Origin: Paludisphaera mucosa
Lineage (GTDB): Bacteria; Planctomycetota; Planctomycetia; Isosphaerales; Isosphaeraceae
Assembly (NCBI RefSeq): GCF_029589435.1
Contig: NZ_JARRAG010000002.1
Location: 3,906,001-3,970,000 of the forward strand
Reading direction: 5' to 3'
Length of the DNA stretch: 64,000 bases
The position numbers and the translations under genes are program-made. The notes beneath the pieces are model-generated. The model was not told where the DNA came from. It saw only the letters and a list, made by a program, of their open reading frames with translations, and made no database searches. Positions 55,631 through 63,537 of the stretch are shown here, piece after piece. The number at the start of each line of letters is the position of its first letter. The stretch's first letter is position 1.

Positions 55631-55730
55631 CGTCGGCCCCCGTCGGTCGTTTCGCGTCTACCGAGGTACTGCCGGGTTCCCGCCTCCAGGTTCCATCGAT
55701 TTCGCGAATACCGACCGAGCGAGCCCGGGC

Positions 55731-57083
55731 TCAGCCCAGCGCGTCGGCCGGGTGGGTCCAGGGGGCGCGGTAGGGGCCCTTGAGGAGCCTGGTCGCCTCG
55801 TCGTCGCCGACGACGATCCGCTTCGCGGGGTCGTAGACCACGGGGCGTTTGAGCTGCATGGCCAGGTTCGCCAGCAGGCACGACGAGGTCGAGATGTGGC
55901 CCTGCTCGATGTCGGCGATCGGTCGCGAGCGGTCGGCGATCGAGGCCAGGAAGTTCCGCATGTGCAGCCGCGTGGCGGGGGCGGCGTTCAGCTCGATCTC
56001 GGGCTCGCTCACGTCCTCGGGGTACTTCTCGCGCTCGAAGACGCACTCGAAGTGGAGCGGCTTCCCCTCGCCCTGGGGGATGAAGTCGGCCCGCATCGTG
56101 CTGGCCTTCAGCGTCCCCTTCTCGCCGTAGATCATCAGGGCCCAGGGGTAGTCGGCGTCGGGCGACGTGCCCCAGGTGCGGTGCTGCCAGACCACGTCGA
56201 ACTCGGGGTACTCGAAGGTCGCGGCCTGGGTGTCGGTGATGTTCGACTTGCCGGCCTTCTGCACCAGGATCCCGCCCGTCGAGCTGATCTTCTGGGGCCA
56301 GCCCAGGCCGAGCATCCAGCGCGCGGTGTCGAGCATGTGCACGCACATGTCGCCGGTGATGCCGCTGCCGTACTCGTTGAAGGTCCGCCACCAGCGGACG
56401 TGCGGCAGGCCGTCGTAGGGCCGCAGCGGGGCGGGGCCGGTCCACATCTCGTAGTCGAAGAAGTCGGGGACGGCCGTGACCGGCGGGTCGCCGTTGGCGC
56501 GCATGTGGTAGTAGCAGCAGACCTCGACGTGACCGACCTTGCCGAGCAGGCCGGCGTCGACGACCTGCTTCTTGGCCTCGATCAGGTGCGGCGTGCTCTT
56601 GCGCTGGGTGCCCACCTGGACGACTCGATTGTGCTTGCGCGCCGCGGCCACCATCGCCTCGCCTTCCAGGACGTCGTGGCTGATGGGCTTCTGGACGTAG
56701 ACGTCGGCGCCCGACTCGACGGCGGCGATCATCGCCAGGGCGTGCCAGTGGTCGGGCGTGGCGACCAGGACGATGTCGAGGTCCTTCTCCTTGAGCATCT
56801 CGCGGTAGTCGCCGTAGGTCCTCGGCGTCTTCTTCGAGGGCTGCCGCTGGGCGACCATCTCGGCCGCGTGGGCGACCTGGTTCTTGTCGGGGTCGCAGAG
56901 CGAGACGACCTCGATCGGCGCGACCTGATTGAGCCGGAAGAGGTCCGACTTGCCGTACCAGCCGCAGCCGATCAGGCCGACGCGGCGCGTCTTCTCGTCG
57001 GCCGCCCCGCGCGTGTAGCCCCCGAGCATCGAGGTCGTCAGTCCCGCCGCGCCGATCTTCAGCGCGTCCCGGCGATTGGTCAT
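55731..57083 (-). CDS. Tat-exported Gfo/Idh/MocA family oxidoreductase
   Basis: A 450-residue NAD(P)-binding oxidoreductase-family protein. The start at 57083 has GAGGA upstream and opens a twin-arginine leader (NRRDALKIGAAGLTTSML). The Rossmann motif is GLIGCGWYGKS, the family EKP motif appears as VQKPISHD, and the C-terminal half has the typical sheet with HMLDTARWML. Planctomycetes have many exported members, usually thought to act on sugars. The substrate is unknown. Confidence 0.92.
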   Translation of the reverse strand: MTNRRDALKIGAAGLTTSMLGGYTRGAADEKTRRVGLIGCGWYGKSDLFRLNQVAPIEVVSLCDPDKNQVAHAAEMVAQRQPSKKTPRTYGDYREMLKEKDLDIVLVATPDHWHALAMIAAVESGADVYVQKPISHDVLEGEAMVAAARKHNRVVQVGTQRKSTPHLIEAKKQVVDAGLLGKVGHVEVCCYYHMRANGDPPVTAVPDFFDYEMWTGPAPLRPYDGLPHVRWWRTFNEYGSGITGDMCVHMLDTARWMLGLGWPQKISSTGGILVQKAGKSNITDTQAATFEYPEFDVVWQHRTWGTSPDADYPWALMIYGEKGTLKASTMRADFIPQGEGKPLHFECVFEREKYPEDVSEPEIELNAAPATRLHMRNFLASIADRSRPIADIEQGHISTSSCLLANLAMQLKRPVVYDPAKRIVVGDDEATRLLKGPYRAPWTHPADALG

Positions 57084-57165
57084 CGTGTGGTCCTCGGCAG
57101 AAGAGTGGCCGTCGCGAGTCGGCGGACGGCGGACTCTCCGAGGATCGCACACGACCGACCCCCGT

Positions 57166-58599
57166 TCAACCCGAGCGGGCCGAAGGCGTGCCGATCCGGC
57201 CGGCCGCGCGGCCGGCCGCCTCCTCGCCGCCGCGGATGCACATCGGCACGCCCACGCCGCGCAGCCAGTTGCCGGCCAACTCCAGGCCTTCGAGCGAGCC
57301 GACCCGCTCCTCGATCGCCGCGATCCGCTCCAGGTGGCCCACCTCGTACTGGGGCATCACCTCGCGCCACCGCGAGACGATCGAAAGCTCCGGCCCGCCC
57401 CGGACGCCCAGCAGCGAGGCCAGCTCCGACGAGGCGATCCGCACCAGCTCGGCGTCGTCGGCGTCGACCAGGTCGGGACGCTTCGCCCCCCCCATGAAGA
57501 CGCGGATCAGGACCGACCCCTCGGGGGCGCGGCCGGCGAACTTCACGCTCGAAAAACTCCCCGAGAGGATCGCCCGGTCCTCCGCATAGGGGACGACGAA
57601 GCCGAAGCCGTCGAGCGGGTGCGCGATCTGCTCGCGGCGAAAACCCAGCGAGACGATCACGCTCGACGTCGACGCGATCCCGCCCAGCGATTTCGCCGCC
57701 TCGGGGTCGACGTCCCGCATCAGCCCGGCCGTCGCCTTCGCGGATGTGGCCAAAACGACGGCCCGCGCGGCGATCGTCTCGTCGCCCGCGTCGAGCCGCC
57801 AGCCGTCGCCGTCGCGCCTCAGCCCGCGCGCCGGCGAGTTCGTCCGCAGAGCGCCGGCGGGCAGCCGCGCGACGAGGGCCTCGACCAACTCCGACATCCC
57901 CGCCTCCAGGCCGACGAACAGCCCGTAGCGGGCGCCCGAGCCGCCGGCGTTCTGGCCCCCCTTCGCCCCGGCGGCGCGCATGGCCTTGATCAGGCTCCCC
58001 TCGCGCTGCTCCATCTCCAGGAACCGGGGCATGGTCGCCTTGACGCTCAGGCGCTCGGGGTCGCCGGTGTACATCCCGCCGACCAGGGGCTGGATCAGGC
58101 GCTCGTAGGCCTCGCGGCCGAACCGCCGGCGGGCGAACGAGGCCAGGCTCTCGTCCGAGCCGTCGCCGCGCGGGAGGAAGCGTTCCATCGCCAGCCGGAG
58201 CTTGCCGGAGACGCTGAGGATCCGGGTCCGGACCATCGGCCCGATCTTCGACGGGGCCATGATGATCAGGCCGTCCGGGATCGGCTCCAGCCGCCCTGCG
58301 CGGACCACGAACGACCGCCGATGCCGTTCGTCGGTCTGGATCAGGCGGTCTTCGAGGCCCAGCCGACGGCAGAGGTCGACGCCGCCCGGGACGTTGGTGA
58401 TGAAGCTGTCGGCGCTCGTCTCGACGAGGTAGCCGTCGCGGCGGATCGTCCCCAGCACGCCGCCGGGCCGCTCGCCGGCCTCCAGCACCGCCACGCTCAG
58501 CGCGGGGTCGATCTCGCGGAGGCGGTTCGCCGCCGCCAGGCCGGTGATCCCGCCTCCCACCACCGCCACGTCCACGTCCACGACCGTCTCGTCCCGCAT
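57166..58599 (-). CDS. hemY: Protoporphyrinogen oxidase (HemY type)
   Basis: A 477-residue FAD-dependent enzyme that oxidises protoporphyrinogen (or coproporphyrinogen) in heme synthesis. The FAD-binding motif GGGITGLAAANRL lies at 15-27, and the family continues with LEAGERPGGVLGTIRRDGY (39-57). Middle and end blocks (QPLVGGMYTGDPERLSVKATMPRF, then LAGNWLRGVGVPMCI) are typical of HemY. It is oxygen-using and membrane-associated in many species. It is divergent from a radical SAM/SPASM gene, 136 bases away. Confidence 0.93.
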   Translation of the reverse strand: MRDETVVDVDVAVVGGGITGLAAANRLREIDPALSVAVLEAGERPGGVLGTIRRDGYLVETSADSFITNVPGGVDLCRRLGLEDRLIQTDERHRRSFVVRAGRLEPIPDGLIIMAPSKIGPMVRTRILSVSGKLRLAMERFLPRGDGSDESLASFARRRFGREAYERLIQPLVGGMYTGDPERLSVKATMPRFLEMEQREGSLIKAMRAAGAKGGQNAGGSGARYGLFVGLEAGMSELVEALVARLPAGALRTNSPARGLRRDGDGWRLDAGDETIAARAVVLATSAKATAGLMRDVDPEAAKSLGGIASTSSVIVSLGFRREQIAHPLDGFGFVVPYAEDRAILSGSFSSVKFAGRAPEGSVLIRVFMGGAKRPDLVDADDAELVRIASSELASLLGVRGGPELSIVSRWREVMPQYEVGHLERIAAIEERVGSLEGLELAGNWLRGVGVPMCIRGGEEAAGRAAGRIGTPSARSG

Positions 58600-58735
58600 C
58601 GTCGCCTCGCCGTCGCGCCGCGCCGGGCGGGACGCTCCTTGAGCGCCGGGCCGGGCTCGGCTAGAGTCGGATCAGAGACATCCAGTATACCGAGGTCCTC
58701 CGCCCGGCGCAGGCCGAGGCGGGGACGCCCCCTCC

Positions 58736-59893
58736 ATGAGCCATCCCCACGCCCCCGCGACGTCTGCGGGCGGCCCGCCCCCCGACTGGGCCCGTCGCCG
58801 CAATTTCGACTCCAGCCCGCTGATCGCCTTCTACGAGATCACCCGGGCCTGCGACCTCGTCTGCCTCCACTGCCGGGCCTGCGCCCAGGCGCACGCCGAC
58901 CCGGCCGAGCTGGACACCGCGGCCTCGCTGCGGCTGATCGACCAGCTCGCGAGCTTCCCCGAGCCGCCGTTACTGGTCTTCACCGGCGGCGACCCCCTCA
59001 AGCGGGCCGACCTGTTCGAGCTGATCCGCCACGCGAACGGGATCGGCCTCCAGACGGCCATCACGCCCTCGCCGACGCCCCTGGTCACGGCCGACGCCAT
59101 CCGCCGCCTGAAAGCAGCCGGCATCGGCCGGATGGCCGTGTCGCTCGACGGCGTCGACGCCCCGACCCACGACGCCGTCCGGGGCGTCGCCGGCTCGTTC
59201 GCCATGACCCAGACGATCATGGACGACGCCCGCGAGGCCGGCGTCCCGGTGCAGGTCAACACCACGCTCACGCCGGGGACCTTCGGCCAGCTCGAGGCGA
59301 TCGCCGACCTGCTGGAAGCCCGCGGCATCGCCCTCTGGTCGCTCTTCCTGATCATCCCCGTCGGCCGCGCCACGGCCGACCTGCGGCTCGACGCCGAGCG
59401 CTATGAACAGGCCTTCGCCCGCCTCTGGAAGTTATCGCGTCAGCATTCGTTCATGATCAAGACGACCGAGGGGATGCACTACCGCCGCTACGTCCTCCAG
59501 CGCCGGAAGGAGTCGGGCGGGGCCGAGCCGATGCGGCTCTCGGCCCGGGGCTGGAACGGCGGGCTGCCGGGCGTCAACGACGGCCGCGGCATCCTGTTCG
59601 TCAGCCACGCCGGCCTGATCCACCCCAGCGGCTTCCTGCCCCTGACCTGCGGCATGTTCCCGTTCAACGACGTCGTCGACGTCTACCAGCGCTCGCCCAT
59701 CTTCCGCCGGCTCCGCGACGCCGACTCGTTCGGCGGCAAGTGCGGCGTCTGCGAGTACCGCCACATCTGCGGCGGCAGCCGCGCCCGCGCCTTCGCCGTC
59801 ACCGGCGACCCCTACGCCGCCGAGCCCGACTGCCTCCACATCCCCCGCGCCTGGGACGAAGCCCACGCCGTCGTCCCGCAGCTCGTCGATTGA
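58736..59893 (+). CDS. Radical SAM/SPASM domain protein
   Basis: A 385-residue iron-sulfur enzyme. The radical SAM cluster motif is CDLVCLHC (C39, C43, C46), followed by the glycine motif FTGGDPLKR. The C-terminal SPASM domain has several cysteines (LTCGMFPF, then KCGVCEYRHICGG, then PDCLHIP). The family most resembles TIGR04053-type proteins, which are related to AhbD/NirJ heme-modifying enzymes. Being divergent from hemY, a role in heme or tetrapyrrole chemistry is plausible but inferred; peptide modification is the alternative. Confidence 0.87.
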   Translation: MSHPHAPATSAGGPPPDWARRRNFDSSPLIAFYEITRACDLVCLHCRACAQAHADPAELDTAASLRLIDQLASFPEPPLLVFTGGDPLKRADLFELIRHANGIGLQTAITPSPTPLVTADAIRRLKAAGIGRMAVSLDGVDAPTHDAVRGVAGSFAMTQTIMDDAREAGVPVQVNTTLTPGTFGQLEAIADLLEARGIALWSLFLIIPVGRATADLRLDAERYEQAFARLWKLSRQHSFMIKTTEGMHYRRYVLQRRKESGGAEPMRLSARGWNGGLPGVNDGRGILFVSHAGLIHPSGFLPLTCGMFPFNDVVDVYQRSPIFRRLRDADSFGGKCGVCEYRHICGGSRARAFAVTGDPYAAEPDCLHIPRAWDEAHAVVPQLVD

Positions 59894-60196
59894 CTTCGCC
59901 CGGCTTCGCTTCGGCTTCGACTCGGCTTTCTTCGCGCGCACGACAGAGATCTTATTTTAACGCAAACCCTTGACGCCAATACGTTTGGTTTGGTTTCGGG
60001 CCGCCGTGAATTGGCTTCGTTGGTCGATTTTTTTCTGAAATCGCAATTCCTCGGCGTCTCCCCGCGTTCGTCGGCCGGTGGATCTGGGAGTCCGTCTCAG
60101 ATTAAGAGTGGGCCATGTTCGTCGAATAGGTACGCAAGGGCTCGCGGATGGACGGGCACCCGACCGTCCGTCGCCCCGAATCATCCTGGAGCCGAC
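59894..60196. other. AT-rich gap between radical SAM gene and zinc-ribbon gene
   Basis: About 300 bases with unusually low GC for this genome. The patches CTTATTTTAACGC (59951-59963), TTGACGCCAATACGTTTGG (59970-59988) and GATTTTTTTCTGAAATCGC (60026-60044) stand out. It probably holds the promoter of the downstream zinc-ribbon gene, and perhaps a leader. I cannot place standard -35/-10 boxes with good spacing, and I call no gene here. Confidence 0.5.
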
Positions 60197-60430
60197 ATGA
60201 CCACGCCGAAATGCCCGAAGTGCGCGAAGCCGATGGACGAGGGGTTCACCCTCGACCACACCCACGGCGGCCAGACCGCGGCGCAGTGGGTGGAAGGCCC
60301 GCCGCAATACTCGTTCTGGACGGGTCTCAAGATCAGCGGCCGGGAGAAGCGGCCGATCACGACGTACTGCTGCCCCCGGTGCGGCTTCCTCGAATCCTAC
60401 GCGAAGCCGAGCGAAGACGCGGCCGGTTAA
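60197..60430 (+). CDS. Small zinc-ribbon protein
   Basis: A 77-residue protein with GGAG five bases before the ATG. Two CxxC pairs, CPKC (6-9) and CPRC in the YCCPRCGF block, form a likely zinc ribbon around a soluble core (WVEGPPQYSFWTGLKI). It resembles the DUF6487-type zinc-ribbon proteins. Its function is unknown. Confidence 0.8.
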   Translation: MTTPKCPKCAKPMDEGFTLDHTHGGQTAAQWVEGPPQYSFWTGLKISGREKRPITTYCCPRCGFLESYAKPSEDAAG

Positions 60431-60455
60431 GGCCGGCCGCATCGACGCACGACGG

Positions 60456-60480
60456 CCTTTCCCCCCGCGCGGGGGAAGGC
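60456..60480. repeat. Dispersed palindromic repeat, partial copy G
   Basis: Only the hairpin part remains: CCTTTCCCCC-gcgc-GGGGGAAGG. The stem again shows matched T to C and A to G changes relative to copies B and C. It lies between the convergent ends of the zinc-ribbon gene (60430) and the thioredoxin-like gene (60512). Confidence 0.65.
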
Positions 60481-60511
60481 GTCGGAACGACCACTGCGCG
60501 GTCGGCCGGCG

Positions 60512-61627
60512 TCAGTACGTCCGGCCCAGCTTCGCCACGATGGCGCGGCGGACTTCCAGGGGGTCGATGCCGCCGGAGTGGCGGTAGACGACCTCGCCGC
60601 CGGGGGCGAGGATGATGGTGTAAGGGACGGGGCCGGGCCACTTGGCGTCGAGGGCCTCGGCGAAGGCGTCGCGGTCGGGGGAGTTGAGGATGTAGTTGGT
60701 CGCGGCGACGTGCTTGTCCTTGAGCATCGCCAGCGCCTCGGCCTTCTTGGCGGGGTCGTCGAGGCTGATCGTGACCAGGCGGAAGTTGCGGCCGCGGTAC
60801 ATCCGGTTCATCGTGACCAGCTCGGGAAGCTCCTGCACGCAGGGGCCGCACCAGGTCGCCCAGACGTTGACCACGGTGAACTTGTCGGTCTCGTTCTTCG
60901 CGAGCTTGGCCACGCCGTCCAGCTCGATCGGCTCGATCGTCACGGGCTCGGCGTCCCACTTCGCCAGCGACTTCGCCGCGTCGGCCTGCTTGTCGGCCCA
61001 CTTGGTCGAGCAGCCGAAGACGCGGGTGATCGGCGTCGCGACGGGCGTGCCGGCGAGCACGGCGTCGACGGCGGCGATCGTGTCATGCGACTTGGGAGGC
61101 TTGACCTCGCCGTCGTCGAACCGGCCGTGGTAGCGGAGCTTGCGGTCGGCGTCGAAGACGAAGACGTGCGGCGTCGCGAGCGCGCCGTAGGCCCTGGCGA
61201 CGGCCTGGGTCTCGCCGTCGAACAGGTAGGGATACGAGTACTTGTGGTCGCGGGCCCGGATCTTCATATCCTCGAACGAGTCGCCGAGGTCGGTGTAGCC
61301 CAGCTCGTCGAGGCGGACGGCCTTCGGGTCGTTGGGCGAGATGGCCACCACGGCCGCGCCCTTCGCCTTGTAGTCCTCGTACAGCTTCTCCATCCGCGCC
61401 TCGTAGGCCTGGGCGGTCGGACAATGGTTGCAGGTGAAGACGACCACCAGCGCCTTGGCGTCGGCGTAGTCCTTCAGCGCGTGGTTCTTGCCGTCGACCC
61501 CGGGGAGGTTGAAGTCCGGCGCCGACGCGCCGATGGCCAGCGGCTTCAGGTCGGGCGGGTCGGCGACGGCCCGGGCGCCGGAGCAGGTCAGGAGGCCGAG
61601 GACGAGCGGGACGAGCGTCGATTTCAT
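60512..61627 (-). CDS. Exported protein with two thioredoxin-like domains
   Basis: A 371-residue protein from the ATG at 61627, with a signal peptide (1-22). Domain 1 (about 27-200) is redoxin-like, with FTCNHCPTAQAYEARM (C66, C69), a peroxiredoxin-type variant of the active site. Domain 2 (about 235-371) is TlpA/ResA-like with the classical WCGPC site (C260, C263). A linker helix carrying a lone Cys (FGCSTKWAD) joins them. Such fusions act in envelope thiol chemistry, for example cytochrome c maturation or protection from oxidation. The pairing of the two domains is inferred to be functional. Confidence 0.88.
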   Translation of the reverse strand: MKSTLVPLVLGLLTCSGARAVADPPDLKPLAIGASAPDFNLPGVDGKNHALKDYADAKALVVVFTCNHCPTAQAYEARMEKLYEDYKAKGAAVVAISPNDPKAVRLDELGYTDLGDSFEDMKIRARDHKYSYPYLFDGETQAVARAYGALATPHVFVFDADRKLRYHGRFDDGEVKPPKSHDTIAAVDAVLAGTPVATPITRVFGCSTKWADKQADAAKSLAKWDAEPVTIEPIELDGVAKLAKNETDKFTVVNVWATWCGPCVQELPELVTMNRMYRGRNFRLVTISLDDPAKKAEALAMLKDKHVAATNYILNSPDRDAFAEALDAKWPGPVPYTIILAPGGEVVYRHSGGIDPLEVRRAIVAKLGRTY

Positions 61628-61745
61628 GGCGAGGCGCTCCGGGGGCGTCGTGGCGTCGGTCGCTTCCGCGAGTCGTTCCGAACCGAACCCGCAAGTTGGT
61701 AGTCTGACCGACCCGCGGGCGGGCGACAAGACGTCGCCGCGGCGT

Positions 61746-62291
61746 TCAGGGGTGGGGGCGAGGGTAGGGCATCGGGACCGGGAATCCGGCGGGCGCGGGG
61801 TTCTGACGGAACGCCGCCGGCGAGCCCTGCAGGTCGCGATACGGCCCACGCGGCCCGCCGATCGGGGCGAGGCGGACGTTGAGAGGCTCGCGCGCCACGA
61901 CGCTCCGGGCCGAGACGGCGCCGCCGAGGAAGATCCCCTCGGCCGCGGCGGCGGCCAGCAGCTCGCGATGCACCACCGCGCCGACCTTGCGGGCCTCCGT
62001 CGGGCCTTGCTCGCGCGCCAGATCGACGGCCCTCACGACCACCTCGTAGGCCGGGTACTCCCGCCGCATCATGCCGACCCAGGCCTCGACGGCCGGCGTG
62101 AAATCGCCTTTGCGGACGTCGTAGACCTGGTACTGGAAGGTGGCGATCGGCTGATCGCGTCGGAACCAGGCGACGACCTGGAAGTCCGCCCGCCTCGCCT
62201 CGGCCGCCGCCGGCGGCTGGCCGGCGAGGGCGAGCGGAGTCGCGATCGCCGCCAGGACGATCCAGCCGCAAGCTCGGGTCGCGCGTCGCAT
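61746..62291 (-). CDS. Exported protein of unknown function
   Basis: A 181-residue protein with GGGAGGG upstream of the ATG and a signal peptide (about 1-24, ending LALAGQPPA). The mature part begins with a strand-like FQVVAWFRRDQPIATFQYQVYDVRKGDF and ends in a Pro-rich tail. No family is recognised. It lies upstream of the thioredoxin-like gene, 118 bases away, on the same strand. Confidence 0.6.
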   Translation of the reverse strand: MRRATRACGWIVLAAIATPLALAGQPPAAAEARRADFQVVAWFRRDQPIATFQYQVYDVRKGDFTPAVEAWVGMMRREYPAYEVVVRAVDLAREQGPTEARKVGAVVHRELLAAAAAEGIFLGGAVSARSVVAREPLNVRLAPIGGPRGPYRDLQGSPAAFRQNPAPAGFPVPMPYPRPHP

Positions 62292-62333
62292 GAACGGGCC
62301 CTCCCCCGAGGACCATCTTACGACGGCGGGACC

Positions 62334-62717
62334 TCAGTAGCGCGCCGGATTCTCGCCGACGTCGATGATGCTGCACGCCTGGATCACGTCGAGGCCCAGC
62401 TCCTCGGCCCGCTCGAGCAGCGCGGGGGATTCGGCGCCGGGATTGATCCAGACCTCGTCGGCCGGCCGGCCGGCGAGCTGGTCGAGGATGCGGATCCCGA
62501 CCGCGGGAGGTACGTAGAAGGAGACCCGGTCCAGGGGACCCTCCGGGATCGACGCCAGGTCGGGATAGGCGGGCAGGCCCTCGATCTCGTCGAGCGTCGG
62601 GTTGACCGGGAAGACCTCCCAACCCTGCGCGACGAAGGCGCGGACGGCCTTGTTGCCGAACTTCGAGCGGTCCTGGCTGGCGCCGACGATGGCGATCCTC
62701 GGTCGTGGTGCGGTCAT
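62334..62717 (-). CDS. CoA-binding protein (YccU-like)
   Basis: A 127-residue single-domain Rossmann-fold protein of the CoA-binding family. The core reads RIAIVGASQDRSKFGNKAVR (7-26), then PVNPTLDEIEGLPAYPDLAS, and ends VIQACSIIDVGENP, as in YccU-like proteins. I start at 62717 (MTAPRPRIAIVGAS), with GGAG upstream; the longer frame adds about 110 Arg-rich residues. It lies 42 bases upstream of the exported-protein gene. The role is unknown; the family binds CoA or an acyl-CoA. Confidence 0.87.
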   Translation of the reverse strand: MTAPRPRIAIVGASQDRSKFGNKAVRAFVAQGWEVFPVNPTLDEIEGLPAYPDLASIPEGPLDRVSFYVPPAVGIRILDQLAGRPADEVWINPGAESPALLERAEELGLDVIQACSIIDVGENPARY

Positions 62718-62916
62718 GGCGGGGGCTCCGGCCGGCGAGGGGCCTTTCCTGGGTCGACGAACGAGACGCGGCGCGTCGACGCCGCGCCGCGATGGTCCTC
62801 GCATGAGGACATTGTACGGACGTCTGCGAAGCGTGCGCCGAAACGCATGAAGGGATCGACGAAGCCGGGACCTCGCGACCCGCTCGGCGTCGCGCCGGGA
62901 TCGGTCGGACCAAATC

Positions 62917-63363
62917 TCACCACGATCTCTCATACCGGACCGGGGTATGACCGGTCCCGTCGCCGATCGAGATTCGCCACCAGCGTCGCGAGACGGGGAA
63001 ACGGCAGACGACCCTGGCGACCCGATCCCTCGCGACGCCGCCGGGGAGGCCATAGTCGTGCAGGACGATCCCCTCGCCCTCGAACGCCCAGCGCGAGGCC
63101 AACACGCTCATCCGCCCATCCTTCGAGATGACTTCCTGGAAATACGTCCCGTCCGCGGTCAGGGTCATGCGATCCGCCTCGGGCGCCTCGGCCACGTAGA
63201 CGCCCGGCAGCTCGGCCTGCTCCACGGCCGCGAAGGCCGACGTCAACACGGCCAGGCCGGCGAAGTAGCACGCGACCGAGATCGCGACCAGGGTGAGCAG
63301 CCGGACGGCCTGGCGATGCGCAGGCCGCGACGGGACCCGCGGTCCTGGCGGCGAATCGGCCAT
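62917..63363 (-). CDS. Membrane-anchored protein of unknown function
   Basis: A 148-residue protein with GAGGTGG upstream of the ATG. A basic N-terminus precedes one membrane helix at about 22-46 (LLTLVAISVACYFAGLAVLTSAF). The outer part is beta-rich (LPGVYVAEAPEADRMTLTADGTYFQ, then WAFEGEGIVLHDYGL), resembling small lipocalin-like or repeat-protein modules. No family is recognised. Confidence 0.6.
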   Translation of the reverse strand: MADSPPGPRVPSRPAHRQAVRLLTLVAISVACYFAGLAVLTSAFAAVEQAELPGVYVAEAPEADRMTLTADGTYFQEVISKDGRMSVLASRWAFEGEGIVLHDYGLPGGVARDRVARVVCRFPVSRRWWRISIGDGTGHTPVRYERSW

Positions 63364-63537
63364 GACGCCCCACCTCTCGCTTCTCGACGCGCTCCGTCGC
63401 CCGCGACGGGGCGAAAATCGACGCTGACGTGATTTCGAGGAGTTTGCATAATTGGGGTCGATGGATCAAGTCCTCGCTGCGCGGGGCCGCTCGACGCACC
63501 GCGAGCGACGCCGAGACGGCCGGCCGGAGGAGTCACC

